A stretch of DNA of 34,964 nucleotides, from positions 79,854 through 114,817 of the forward strand of contig NZ_KE384685.1 in NCBI RefSeq assembly GCF_000426925.1. Reading direction: 5' to 3'. This DNA is from Dolichospermum circinale AWQC310F. Lineage in GTDB: Bacteria; Cyanobacteriota; Cyanobacteriia; Cyanobacteriales; Nostocaceae. The position numbers and the translations under genes are program-made. Of the stretch, positions 16,498 to 24,549 are shown piece after piece (within the stretch, counting starts at the first letter, position 1; every line of letters starts with the position of its first letter). Under the pieces are notes generated by a model, which was given only the letters and a program-made list of their open reading frames with translations, was not told the origin of the DNA and did not search any database.

Positions 16498-17496
16498 CTA
16501 ACGTACTGAATCCCCCTTGCGATATTCAGCAGTAATGTCGTCTAATTTTTGTTTCAAATTGTCATCAAGTTTGACTTCCACAGCCTTGAGACTATCAAAA
16601 AGTTGCTCTGGACGACTCGCACCGATGATAGGAGCAGTAATAATTGGATTAGCTAAAACCCAAGCCAATGATAGGGTTGTGAGAGATAATCCTGCTAAAT
16701 CTGCGACCGTGCGTAATTCTTCCACAGTATTAAACTCACGATCATGCCAATAACGCTCTTGATAACGTTCTGCGGCAGTTCCCAAAGTAAAACGAGTATC
16801 GGCAGTGGGTCCTTCAGCAAGTTTATGTTTACCTGTCAGTAAACCACCCGCTAAAGGATTGTAGGGAATGACACCTAAACCTTCTTCTTGAGCTAGGGGT
16901 AATAATTCCCGTTCAATTTCCCGGAATAACAAATTGTAGCGGGGTTGAATGGAGACGAAACGAGTAAGATGACGCACATCTGCACGACCCAAAGCGCGGG
17001 CTAGTCGGTAAGCTAAGAAATTGGAAACACCGATATACCGGACTTTACCAGCACGAACTATGGTATCCAGAGCTTCTAGGGTTTCATCCAGGGGAGTTGA
17101 AGCATCATCAGAATGCAATTGATACAGGTCAACATAATCAGTTCCCAGTCGTCTCAGGGAAGCATCAATAGCATCTAAAATATGTTTGCGGGAAGATCCC
17201 TGATCCCAAGGTGCGGGGCCAACTTTACCGACGGCTTTAGTAGCAACAATAAAATGTTCTCGTTTACCTTTTAACCAACGACCAATGATTTCCTCAGTTC
17301 TTCCAGCAGTGGGTAGACCACCACCAAGGGGATAAACATCGGCTGTATCGAGAAAGTTGATTCCAGCTTCGGCTGCGGTATCAAGGATTTTGATAGATGT
17401 TTCTTCATCGGTTTGTAGTCCGAAAGTCATTGTACCGAGAACGAGTCGGGAAACAGTGAGTCCGGTTTGACCAAGTTTGGTGGTTGGTAATGTCAT
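16498..17496 (-). CDS. Aldo/keto reductase
   Basis: A 332-residue NADPH-dependent oxidoreductase with the (beta/alpha)8 AKR fold. The catalytic tetrad can be read as D50 (NFLDTADVY), Y55, K87 (VATKAVG) and H128 (YQLHSDD). The N-terminal LGTMTFG and the C-terminal NPIITAPIIGASRPEQL match the family and the NADP-binding loop. It is closest in pattern to the bacterial AKR group that reduces aldehydes and ketones. It lies upstream of the methyltransferase gene and downstream of the hydrolase/monooxygenase run, all on the minus strand. Repeats in the 225-base gap at 17497-17721 suggest a separate promoter. It could reduce aldehydes released by alkyl-sulfate oxidation, which is inference. Confidence 0.9.
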   Translation of the reverse strand: MTLPTTKLGQTGLTVSRLVLGTMTFGLQTDEETSIKILDTAAEAGINFLDTADVYPLGGGLPTAGRTEEIIGRWLKGKREHFIVATKAVGKVGPAPWDQGSSRKHILDAIDASLRRLGTDYVDLYQLHSDDASTPLDETLEALDTIVRAGKVRYIGVSNFLAYRLARALGRADVRHLTRFVSIQPRYNLLFREIERELLPLAQEEGLGVIPYNPLAGGLLTGKHKLAEGPTADTRFTLGTAAERYQERYWHDREFNTVEELRTVADLAGLSLTTLSLAWVLANPIITAPIIGASRPEQLFDSLKAVEVKLDDNLKQKLDDITAEYRKGDSVR

Positions 17497-17521
17497 GGAA
17501 ATGTTAGTTGTAGAATTTTTA

Positions 17522-17552
17522 TCTCACGCAGAGGCGCGAAGAGGAATTAAGA
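17522..17552. repeat. Dispersed repeat, CTCACGCAGAGGCGCGAAG family
   Basis: It matches 9950-9982 in TCTCACGCAGAG and in the following GAGGAATTAAGAG, and is the reverse complement of 7566-7601 and 27692-27726. It lies upstream of the aldo/keto reductase gene. Confidence 0.75.
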
Positions 17553-17620
17553 GTGTGGTTTAACTAGATGAAAATTGCTGCAATTTGAAGCTGCATAGAA
17601 TAAGATATCAATAATAATTG

Positions 17621-17653
17621 ACCGCAGATAAACGCAGATGAACACAGATAAAG
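17621..17653. repeat. Short imperfect tandem, GCAGATAAAC unit
   Basis: Three imperfect 10-base units (GCAGATAAAC, GCAGATGAAC, ACAGATAAAG) lie in the gap between the aldo/keto reductase and the alpha/beta hydrolase gene. This kind of repeat is widespread in Nostocales intergenic DNA. Confidence 0.65.
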
Positions 17654-17721
17654 AGGGATAACTTTATTGATTTCATAATTCTGTGCAGCCTCACATAAAA
17701 TTGGCTTATTATTCTCTGATT

Positions 17722-18384
17722 CTAACTTACTACAGCCGGCTGGCGACTACTTTGTGAAACCAGCCATTGTTGCAATGTTGGGTTACTGTAAACTTCATTA
17801 GCTATAAAATGATCGCCTTCAGGGAATACAGTAAAATCTACTTTTGCTCCTGATTCACGCAGGGTATTAACAACATTTTGTGTATCTTCAATTGAGAGTT
17901 TTTCGTCTTTTGCTCCTTGGAATATTTGGATAGGAATTTCTTTAAGTGCAGCTATTTGGGCAGGTTCTAATGTTTGGGGTACACGACCTGATGTGGCTAC
18001 TAAACCGGCAAAACGACCAGGATAGGAAGCGGCGATATGCCAAGCTCCAGCAGTGCCTAAGCTGAATCCAGATATGATCACACTGGATGGATCTACGGTT
18101 TGGGTAGCAATGATATGATCAAGTAAAGCAATTACATCATCTGCTCTATCTACCCAAGTTTGTCCTTCAGGGAGTTGAGGGGCAATAAAGAAGTAAGGTA
18201 AGGATGCTGATGAATCTACAAAAAGAGGAAAACCCCATTTTAGTAAAACATTGATATCTGTTCCTCTATCTTTTGCGCCATGCAGAAATAATACAAGAGG
18301 GGCAGGTTTGTTGGTATCAGCAGAAGAGAAAATATAGGGTAATGAACCATTGCTGGTGTCGTGGGATCTTTTTTCAACTGGCAT
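17722..18384 (-). CDS. Alpha/beta hydrolase (phospholipase/carboxylesterase type)
   Basis: A 220-residue soluble esterase-like protein. The nucleophile elbow is G106-F-S108-L-G110, and the remaining triad can be read as D160 (FQGAKDEKLS) and H192 (PEGDHFIA). The oxyanion-hole HG is in LVLFLHGAKDRG, as in the PF02230 and dienelactone-hydrolase-like groups. No signal peptide is seen, so it acts in the cytoplasm. The ATG at 18384 is the start. It is downstream of the amidohydrolase gene and in the same orientation, with a 28-base perfect palindrome (18440-18467) in the 120-base gap. In the regional context it could hydrolyse esters from the organosulfur pathway, which is unproven. Confidence 0.85.
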   Translation of the reverse strand: MPVEKRSHDTSNGSLPYIFSSADTNKPAPLVLFLHGAKDRGTDINVLLKWGFPLFVDSSASLPYFFIAPQLPEGQTWVDRADDVIALLDHIIATQTVDPSSVIISGFSLGTAGAWHIAASYPGRFAGLVATSGRVPQTLEPAQIAALKEIPIQIFQGAKDEKLSIEDTQNVVNTLRESGAKVDFTVFPEGDHFIANEVYSNPTLQQWLVSQSSRQPAVVS

Positions 18385-18439
18385 AGTTTTAAATTCTCAA
18401 ATTTGTGTTTACAAATATTTGACATATTTTATAGATGAT

Positions 18440-18467
18440 GTAGAGACGTTCCATGGAACGTCTCTAC
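18440..18467. repeat. Perfect 28-bp palindrome, GTAGAGACGTT family
   Basis: The arm GTAGAGACGTTCCA is followed directly by its exact reverse complement TGGAACGTCTCTAC with no loop. It is located between the amidohydrolase stop and the hydrolase start. Relatives are at 4293, 25507 and 26768. Confidence 0.9.
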
Positions 18468-18504
18468 CTATCCCGGATTACTTACCAGAGGTCTACAAGG
18501 ACAT

Positions 18505-20043
18505 CTATACACCTACCAAAGTTTTGTTCTCTACTTGAGATTCGGTCTTAGGTAGTTTGGATTCTACGGCTGTACCCTTGAAGAAGTCGGGATTAGCTTC
18601 GGTGTAGAATTTATAAGGATTACCGAATACATAGGCTTTGAAGTCATCTTCGGAAATTACCCCTTCTCTGACCAAATCCCAGCTTTCAGCTAAAGGTGCG
18701 GTAAGATCGGGTACATCCCAGTGACCAACATCGGAGGAGTAAATGGCGTTGAGTTTGACTCCCAAGGGGTTGGCTTTGTCGTTGAATGCGGCTGCAATGG
18801 TGCGATCATCAGATTCAGAACCAAAGAAGAAACTGTTCACCCAAGCGTCGCGTATATCTTCAATTGTCTTAATTCCTGCTGCACCAAAATCTTCCAGTTC
18901 GCTACCCACTGGTGAACGGCTATGACGGTTAAAGGAAGCTCCCAATACGCTCTTAGTTAGCTCCTCCTTGCTGAGGGAATATCCTTGAGTGATTTCCTCA
19001 CCATATTCTGCAAACAACTCAAACAACTCATCGGGGTTAGCTAAATCTGGGTTATAGTTTTGCAGTCCTTCTAAACTCCGTTTGGAGAAACGGTCTACTA
19101 AATGAATGTAGACGTGAGCGCCCCAATCTGCACCACCTTCGAGCATACCAACACGCAATTGTGGGAATCTTCTGGTTACACCACCAAAGAATAAGGCTTT
19201 CGCAAATGCTTGTGAACCATCAGCAAAGTGACCGATGTGGTTGTTCATGTAGTTACTGATGGAGGAGCGTCCAGTCCATCCTTGACTACCGTAATGGGTG
19301 GTGAGAGGTACGCCTAATTCGACAGCTTTAGCCCAGAAGGGATCATAGTCGTATTCACTATCTAGTCCGAAAAAGTCAATGTAAGAGGCATATTTACCAA
19401 TTTCGGGAAATTGATCGGCTGGGTATTTATCAGCGATCGCCTTAATTGGCCGTCTCACACCACCAGGAATATTTGCAACTTTTAAACCCAGTGTTTTGAC
19501 TGCAAATTCTAACTCCTCAATCGCTTCTTGGGGAGTAGTCATGGGGATACCAGCTACCACAGTCAAGCGATCGCTATATTGACGGTAAATATCAGCATGA
19601 TAGTGATTAATTGCCCGTTGCAACAATTGCCGATTCTCCTTACTTGCACCGGCCGCAGCTAAGGCATTATTGGGAAATAGTACCGAATAATCAGATCCTT
19701 GCTCCGCTTGACGTTCATAGAGGAGAGCAGGGAGAGTATAAGTAGCTAAATCTAAAGTATTACGGGTAACTCTAGCCCACCAAGGCGATCGCAATGTCCG
19801 GTTATATTGACGTTCTTCTGGGGTTTGCTGATACCAGTCTTTACCCTCAGTCTTAGAATTGAGACGGGAAGATTCAGCCTTGCGTAATTCATCTACCAGT
19901 TTCACACCGCCGTAGTGAGCAATATAATCCTCAAGGGCAGGAGTAAAGTCATTAGTGTGAACATCAGTATCAATGACAGGATAATCGAGATTGGCTCTAA
20001 CTGCGGCAGAGGGAGAGCTTTTCAACTTGCTATATTTAGTCAT
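18505..20043 (-). CDS. Amidohydrolase-superfamily metalloenzyme (Amidohydro_2/ACMSD-like)
   Basis: A 512-residue protein. The frame extends upstream to 20091, but AAGGA just before the ATG at 20043 (MTKYSK) sets the start. It has the Amidohydro_2 pattern: an N-terminal metal site in VIDTDVHTND, a later histidine in TTHYGSQGW, EGGADWGAHVY, and a terminal acidic motif SSDVGHWDVP. The group includes decarboxylases (ACMSD) and hydrolases acting on C-C or C-N bonds. It follows the two flavin monooxygenase genes on the same strand, with about 490 bases of repeat-rich DNA between. That placement hints that it processes an oxidised product, but the substrate is unknown. It is longer than typical ACMSD (about 330 residues). 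Confidence 0.85.
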   Translation of the reverse strand: MTKYSKLKSSPSAAVRANLDYPVIDTDVHTNDFTPALEDYIAHYGGVKLVDELRKAESSRLNSKTEGKDWYQQTPEERQYNRTLRSPWWARVTRNTLDLATYTLPALLYERQAEQGSDYSVLFPNNALAAAGASKENRQLLQRAINHYHADIYRQYSDRLTVVAGIPMTTPQEAIEELEFAVKTLGLKVANIPGGVRRPIKAIADKYPADQFPEIGKYASYIDFFGLDSEYDYDPFWAKAVELGVPLTTHYGSQGWTGRSSISNYMNNHIGHFADGSQAFAKALFFGGVTRRFPQLRVGMLEGGADWGAHVYIHLVDRFSKRSLEGLQNYNPDLANPDELFELFAEYGEEITQGYSLSKEELTKSVLGASFNRHSRSPVGSELEDFGAAGIKTIEDIRDAWVNSFFFGSESDDRTIAAAFNDKANPLGVKLNAIYSSDVGHWDVPDLTAPLAESWDLVREGVISEDDFKAYVFGNPYKFYTEANPDFFKGTAVESKLPKTESQVENKTLVGV

Positions 20044-20248
20044 ATTTTCCTTAGAAAAGTTACAAGACAACTTATATCCCTGACTTCTCAAACAATTGCA
20101 GAATCTAAAAGTTATGAATTTTCAAAAAATCAGGTATCTGTGGGAGAACGTGCTGCTGATTTTGACTAGGAATTTTAGATGTTAGATGTTAGATTTTCGA
20201 TTAAAAAAATTTGGTGTATAACTCCGTCTTTCAGAACAGAAAAATACT

Positions 20249-20367
20249 CGCTACGCTGCATACGCTTCGCTAACGTCAAGCCCAAATCTAAAACCATAAA
20301 GCTTTCACACTTTAGGTTGAGTCAATCCAAAATCCAAAATATTCGCTGCGTACGCTTCGCTAACGTC
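20249..20367. repeat. Two copies of a TACGCTTCGCTAACGTC repeat
   Basis: Copy one is at about 20249-20276 and copy two at about 20344-20367. They share CGCTGC(A/G)TACGCTTCGCT followed by AACGTC. They are separated by about 70 bases that include two AATCCAAAATC-like stretches. They belong to a short dispersed repeat type common in filamentous cyanobacteria. Confidence 0.75.
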
Positions 20368-20496
20368 CATCCAAAATCGAGTAACTTAGGTGCTATATGT
20401 GAGATTGAAAATTCTTGTCTGTTGGACAAGCATAACTTTCCGAAATCTACATGAACTTCGGTAGGCTTTTAACGTCTGTGCTGACGGGGTGGTTTA

Positions 20497-20527
20497 GATA
20501 TCCGATTTCTTAAAGAAGTCGGGTATC
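20497..20527 (-). terminator. Hairpin after the first flavin monooxygenase gene
   Basis: GATATCCGATTTCTT pairs with AGAAGTCGGGTATC around a two-base loop. It lies ten bases beyond the stop of the monooxygenase gene at 20538 and could end the transcript. It also matches a common dispersed cyanobacterial palindrome, so it may be a repeat rather than a dedicated terminator. There is no strong U-tract. Confidence 0.5.
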
Positions 20528-20537
20528 CGTGTAGAAA

Positions 20538-21902
20538 TCACGCCAACACCAGCGTTTTTTCCTCTTGTTTAAGAGCGAAACGATTAGCTGGACGACGCAA
20601 AGCAAGATTTTCACGTAAGGTACTACCCTCGTATTCAGTACGGAATAGTCCGCGTTTTTGCAAAACAGGAATGACTAAGTTAACGAATTCATCCAACCCT
20701 GTAGGCAAAATTGGAGGCATAATGTTGAAACCATCCGCAGCACCATTGATAAACCATTCTTCTAATTGATCAGCAATAGTTTCAGGAGTACCCAAAATAG
20801 TACGATGACCCCGTGCTGTAGCTAAAGAACGATATAACTCACGCAGTGTCAACGTGCCGCGAGTAGCTAAATCCTTAACCAGTTTCAGACGACTCTTATT
20901 ATTGTTGGTATCACTGGGTAATTCAGGAGCTATATCATCTAAAGAATATTGTGATAAATCCACACCTTTATAATAAGTTTGGAGAATACCCCAAGCTACA
21001 TCAGGATGAATTAAAGATTGTAAAAACTCGTATTTTTCTTGAGCTTCTTCTTCAGTCCGTCCTATAATCGGAAAAGCACCAGGCATAATTTTGAGATCAT
21101 CGGGAGAACGTCCATATTTTGCTAACCTTCCTTTGACATCTGCGTAAAATTCTTGAGCATCAGCTAAGGTTTGATTAGCTGTAAAAATTACCTCAGCAGT
21201 ACGGGCAGCTAAATCTCTTCCTGGTTCAGAAGCACCAGCTTGTACAATGACTGGATAACCTTGGGGTGGACGACCTACATTTAAAGGACCTCTCACAGAA
21301 AAATATTTACCTTTATGGTTCAGTGTGTGCAGTTTGTTGGCATCAAAATAAACACCTGATTCTCTATCACGAATAAAGGCATCATCTTCCCAACTATCCC
21401 ACAATCCTTGTACCACTTCCACAAACTCTTGAGCCCGTTCATAACGTTGGCTGTGTTCTGGGTGATGTTCCAGTCCGAAGTTAGCCGCCGCATTTTCATT
21501 CCCTGTGGTGACTACATTCCATCCTGCGCGTCCCTTACTCAAATGATCCAAGGAGGCAAACTTCCGCGCCAATGTGTAAGGGTCTTCGTAGGTAGTGGAA
21601 GCTGTGGAAATGAAACCAATGTTTTTGGTGACAGATGATAAAGCAGAAAACAGAGTCACAGGCTCGAAATGAGCAATTTTACCGTTACGACTTTGAGTTT
21701 CTGGTGAACCACCCCAAATTCCTGGACTATCTGCTAGAAAAACCGCATCAAATAATCCACGTTCCGCAGTTTGAGTAATTTCTTTATAATGCTCAAAATT
21801 CAAACCTGCATCCATTTGTGTATTCGGGTGTCGCCATGCAGAAATATGATGTCCAGTGGCTTGAACAAATGCACCTAAACGAAACTTACGTATTTTGCTC
21901 AT
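20538..21902 (-). CDS. FMN-dependent LLM-class monooxygenase (NtaA/SnaA/DszA family), copy 1
   Basis: A 454-residue luciferase-like monooxygenase that should use reduced flavin and O2. The start is ATG 21902, with AAGGAAGAGAAG upstream; the longer frame from 21944 reads through repeats. Motifs: KFRLGAFVQATGHHISAWRHP at the N-terminus, FLADSPGIWGG, the FMN-phosphate-region segment KGRAGWNVVTTGNENAAANFG, RPPQGYPVIVQAGASEPGRDLAARTAEVIFT, and the C-terminal GAADGFNIMPP. The NtaA/SnaA/DszA group oxidises nitrilotriacetate, pristinamycin and dibenzothiophene sulfone, and relatives cleave C-S bonds in organosulfur compounds. It is downstream of a close paralogue at 21971-23314, with a 68-base gap. 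No flavin reductase gene is seen, so FMNH2 must come from elsewhere. Confidence 0.93.
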   Translation of the reverse strand: MSKIRKFRLGAFVQATGHHISAWRHPNTQMDAGLNFEHYKEITQTAERGLFDAVFLADSPGIWGGSPETQSRNGKIAHFEPVTLFSALSSVTKNIGFISTASTTYEDPYTLARKFASLDHLSKGRAGWNVVTTGNENAAANFGLEHHPEHSQRYERAQEFVEVVQGLWDSWEDDAFIRDRESGVYFDANKLHTLNHKGKYFSVRGPLNVGRPPQGYPVIVQAGASEPGRDLAARTAEVIFTANQTLADAQEFYADVKGRLAKYGRSPDDLKIMPGAFPIIGRTEEEAQEKYEFLQSLIHPDVAWGILQTYYKGVDLSQYSLDDIAPELPSDTNNNKSRLKLVKDLATRGTLTLRELYRSLATARGHRTILGTPETIADQLEEWFINGAADGFNIMPPILPTGLDEFVNLVIPVLQKRGLFRTEYEGSTLRENLALRRPANRFALKQEEKTLVLA

Positions 21903-21912
21903 ATATCTTCTC

Positions 21913-21936
21913 TTCCTTCGTTCCTTCGTTCCTTCG
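21913..21936. repeat. Perfect 3 x 8 bp tandem repeat in the monooxygenase leader
   Basis: Three exact TTCCTTCG units (CGAAGGAA in the direction of the gene) lie 11 bases before the ATG at 21902. Each unit contains an AAGGA Shine-Dalgarno-like core, so the ribosome binding region of this gene is built from a short repeat. Confidence 0.8.
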
Positions 21937-21970
21937 TGGTTCAATCAATCTTCTTTCGTAATGCCAAGTA

Positions 21971-23314
21971 TTAGACTGTTGCTAATACCCTTTGATATTG
22001 ATTAACTGGACGAGATAATCCAAGATTTTCCCGCAGAGTTGTTCCTTCATACTCAGTACGGAATAATCCCCGACGTTGCAATTCAGGAATTACTAAGTCA
22101 ACAAAATCATCTAGTCCACCGGGAAGATAAGGAGGCATAATGTTAAAACCATCAGCAGCATCATTGACAAACCAACTTTCTAGTTGATCTGCAATTTGTA
22201 CTGGTGTACCGATAATTGTCCAATGACCACGCGCTCCCGCAATCCATTGATAAAGTTCCCGAATGGTAAAATTGTGTCTACGAGCAATATCAATTAATAA
22301 TGCTTGGCGACTTTTGTTATCATTGGTTTCTGGTAAATCTGGCAATGGTCCATCGAGAGGATAAGCCGAAAGATCCGTGCCTATGAGTCCCTGTAATAGA
22401 GCCAAACCAACCTGGGGATGTATTAGATCTTGCAGTTCTTGATATTTGGCTTTTGCGTCTGCTTCTGTTAGTCCCACGACTGGAAAGACACCGGGCATAA
22501 CTTTGAGTTGATCCGGGGTGCGTCCATATTTTGCTAATCTACCTTTAACATCTGCATAGAAGGCTTGAGCATCTTCTAGAGTTTGTTGGGCAGTAAATAT
22601 AACTTCAGCAGTTCTACCGGCTAGTTCTTTACCATCTGCAGAAGAACCTGCTTGCACAATTACAGGATAACCTTGGGGCGGACGGGCAATGTTTAATGGT
22701 CCGCGCACGGAAAAAAATCTACCTTTATGGTTAAGTTCATGTATTTTATTGGGGTCGTAGTAAAAAGCTGTCTCTTGATCACGAATAAAAGCATCATCTT
22801 CCCAGCTATCCCAAAGACCTTTCACCACATCAATAAATTCGTGGGCGCGGATGTACCGTTCTGCATGAATAGGATGGGCTTCTAGACCGAAATTCCCGGC
22901 GGCTTCACTACTACCGGTTGTCACCACATTCCAGCCTGCTCTTCCCCCAGAAATATGATCTAAGGAAGCAAATTTGCGTGCCAAAATATATGGGTCTTCA
23001 TAAGTGGTAGAGGCTGTGGCGATAAAACCAATCTTTTCTGTCACCGCAGACAAAGCTGAAAATAGGGTAACAGGTTCAAAGTCTCCACCAAAGGCTGTGC
23101 GGCCTTCTGCACCAGGACGATGTTGTAAGGCTAAACCGTCGGCGAGAAAAAATGCGTCAAATTTACCGCGCTCGGCTGTCTGGGCTATCTGCTTATAATG
23201 CTCAAAGTTAAGAGCACCATTACTCCGTGCTTGGGGATGTCGCCAAGCTGCAACGTGCTGACCTGCTCCGGGTAAAAATGCACCTAGTCTTAGTTGTTTT
23301 TGTTGTTTGTTCAT
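21971..23314 (-). CDS. FMN-dependent LLM-class monooxygenase (NtaA/SnaA/DszA family), copy 2
   Basis: A 447-residue paralogue of the downstream gene. The start is ATG 23314 because GGAG lies six bases before it; the frame begins four codons earlier. It shares all motifs with copy 1: LRLGAFLPGAGQHVAAWRHPQ, FFLADGLALQHRPG, GGRAGWNVVTTGSSEAAGNFG, RPPQGYPVIVQAGSSADGKELAGRTAEVIFT, and NDAADGFNIMPPYLPGG. It is most different near FLADGLALQH versus FLADSPGIWG, a region likely to line the substrate pocket, so the two may differ in substrate. It is the first gene of the minus-strand run and faces the AtsK-like gene across a 1.2-kb spacer. A two-component oxygenase needing an external flavin reductase. 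Confidence 0.93.
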   Translation of the reverse strand: MNKQQKQLRLGAFLPGAGQHVAAWRHPQARSNGALNFEHYKQIAQTAERGKFDAFFLADGLALQHRPGAEGRTAFGGDFEPVTLFSALSAVTEKIGFIATASTTYEDPYILARKFASLDHISGGRAGWNVVTTGSSEAAGNFGLEAHPIHAERYIRAHEFIDVVKGLWDSWEDDAFIRDQETAFYYDPNKIHELNHKGRFFSVRGPLNIARPPQGYPVIVQAGSSADGKELAGRTAEVIFTAQQTLEDAQAFYADVKGRLAKYGRTPDQLKVMPGVFPVVGLTEADAKAKYQELQDLIHPQVGLALLQGLIGTDLSAYPLDGPLPDLPETNDNKSRQALLIDIARRHNFTIRELYQWIAGARGHWTIIGTPVQIADQLESWFVNDAADGFNIMPPYLPGGLDDFVDLVIPELQRRGLFRTEYEGTTLRENLGLSRPVNQYQRVLATV

Positions 23315-23795
23315 ATCAGACTCCAAGTAATATTTTTTACTAAGCGAATATAGGATGATAAAAATTTTCTGGTTTGGCAGTTGTCATATATATCAATGTG
23401 ACTACCTCATGTTTGTTGGGAAGGCTTTTTCAACTCCTTGGCCATCGTTGTAGGCATTAGCGTTAGTGGTGGGTTGCGGATAAAACTACTGTATCTCGAC
23501 TGATTTACTATAGATAAATAGTATAATCTCATAACTCTCATCAAAAAGCAAGTACCTTTCAAGAAAAATATGGTGAACTAAATTTATTAGCAGCTAATTG
23601 TTAGATATTCTAAGTATTTGCAGGCTCTAGAGTGTGCAGAGTGGGCGATCGCTCAATTTAAATACACAATATAGAACAAACGTACTTATATTTGACTACT
23701 GAGTAAAAGAAAGGTGGTTTAAAATATAAGTATAAAAATACCAAAGTATCAGTCAGTCAGAAGTACGAACTGCACAAGGGGGTTTTCATTCTCCT

Positions 23796-23902
23796 GATAA
23801 GCTGTGACGCACCCAAATTTTATAATCCTAATATAGCTAAATCTTGTGGTGCGGGCATCTTGCCCGCTAGAATTATACAAATTAAGCGCACAACAGCTTA
23901 TC
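23796..23902. mobile_element. MITE-like palindromic element
   Basis: The left end GATAAGCTGTGACGC pairs with the right end whose reverse complement is GATAAGCTGTTGTGCGC. The inverted similarity continues inward (AATTTTATAATCCTA versus AATTTGTATAATTCTA), giving arms of about 38 bases. The centre holds a second hairpin, GCGGGCATCTTGCCCGC. It encodes nothing. Its core resembles the tandem repeat at 3802. Confidence 0.65.
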
Positions 23903-24018
23903 ATGAAGGCGATCTCCTACCCTACCCTAACTACAGTAGAATGTAAAAGGCTTTCCCCCGCTACAATGCAGGAAATTAAATCACCTTTCCCACTTCTACT
24001 ACCATATAACTAACTCAC

Positions 24019-24165
24019 TTACTTGATACATGGATTTGGGGTGTAGTCCGATAGGCTGTTAATGCTAACGCCCCAATCTTTTCTTACACAAGCAACTGCT
24101 TCATAGCTGCAAGTATAAAAATAACTATGTGCATAAAAGCCAGTAATATCAGTATTTGTATTCAT
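24019..24165 (-). CDS. Possible 48-residue peptide, unknown
   Basis: An open frame from ATG 24165 to TAA 24019 encodes 48 residues. The sequence has three cysteines and is rich in aromatic residues (HSYFYTCSYEAVACVRKDWG, ending YTPNPCIK). GAGGTG lies about eleven bases before the ATG, a usable but loosely spaced ribosome binding site. It lies in the long spacer upstream of the monooxygenase genes and on their strand. No membrane segment or known motif was recognised. It could be a small structured peptide, a peptide precursor, a leader, or chance. Confidence 0.35.
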   Translation of the reverse strand: MNTNTDITGFYAHSYFYTCSYEAVACVRKDWGVSINSLSDYTPNPCIK

Positions 24166-24549
24166 AGTTCTTGATTTCACCTCTTGTTCTCAAGTATAAC
24201 TTGACAATTATTTAGATATACTAATTATTAGTCAATCATAAATTTAGTTAAATATTTTCTTGTCAAACCACTTGAATTTTCTTTGTGATCATGTAATACT
24301 ACTAAAACAATCACTGGTAAATCGGTCAACAAACTGTAGTTTCTATTTTGTCTCAAGTCATCAATAAATTATTCAACCCCGTCAAGACAGTGGAAACACG
24401 CGCTCAAAGAACGTGAATCAGTCAAAGCGATAGTTCGCTCACTCCAAAGAGTTCTATATTAAGCGATATGCTAAATTTACTGCTCTTGTTCGAGTCGCTG
24501 CTTAGTCAAACACTGCATTCAACTATTCCTAAATTGAGATCACAGATTT

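Larger units (their letters stand above)
20044..20537. other. Repeat-rich non-coding gap
   Basis: About 490 bases between the amidohydrolase start and the first monooxygenase stop. It contains two copies of a CGCTTCGCTAACGTC repeat (20249, 20344) and a hairpin at 20497-20527. The open frames here fall across these repeats and lack ribosome binding sites, so I see no gene. Confidence 0.6.
23315..24549. other. 1.2-kb intergenic region between divergent oxygenase genes
   Basis: It probably carries the promoters of the minus-strand monooxygenase run and of the plus-strand AtsK-like gene. It holds a 107-bp inverted-repeat element (23796-23902), one HIP1 octamer near 23646, and a possible 48-codon gene on the minus strand (24019-24165). 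The remainder is AT-rich. Near 24437 AGCGA and TCGCT can form a small hairpin upstream of the AtsK-like gene. No regulator gene is present. Confidence 0.6.

Noticed and set aside
18721-18925. Two plus-strand frames of about 60 codons
   Set aside because: Both are antisense shadows of the amidohydrolase gene.
20179-20454. 91-codon frame on the plus strand
   Set aside because: The frame is made of two copies of a dispersed repeat (RCIRFANVKPKS and RCVRFANVHPKS); no ribosome binding site or recognised domain.
24437-24450. AGCGA/TCGCT hairpin upstream of the AtsK-like gene as an operator
   Set aside because: Arms of five bases are too short for a confident operator in this composition and no regulator is adjacent.
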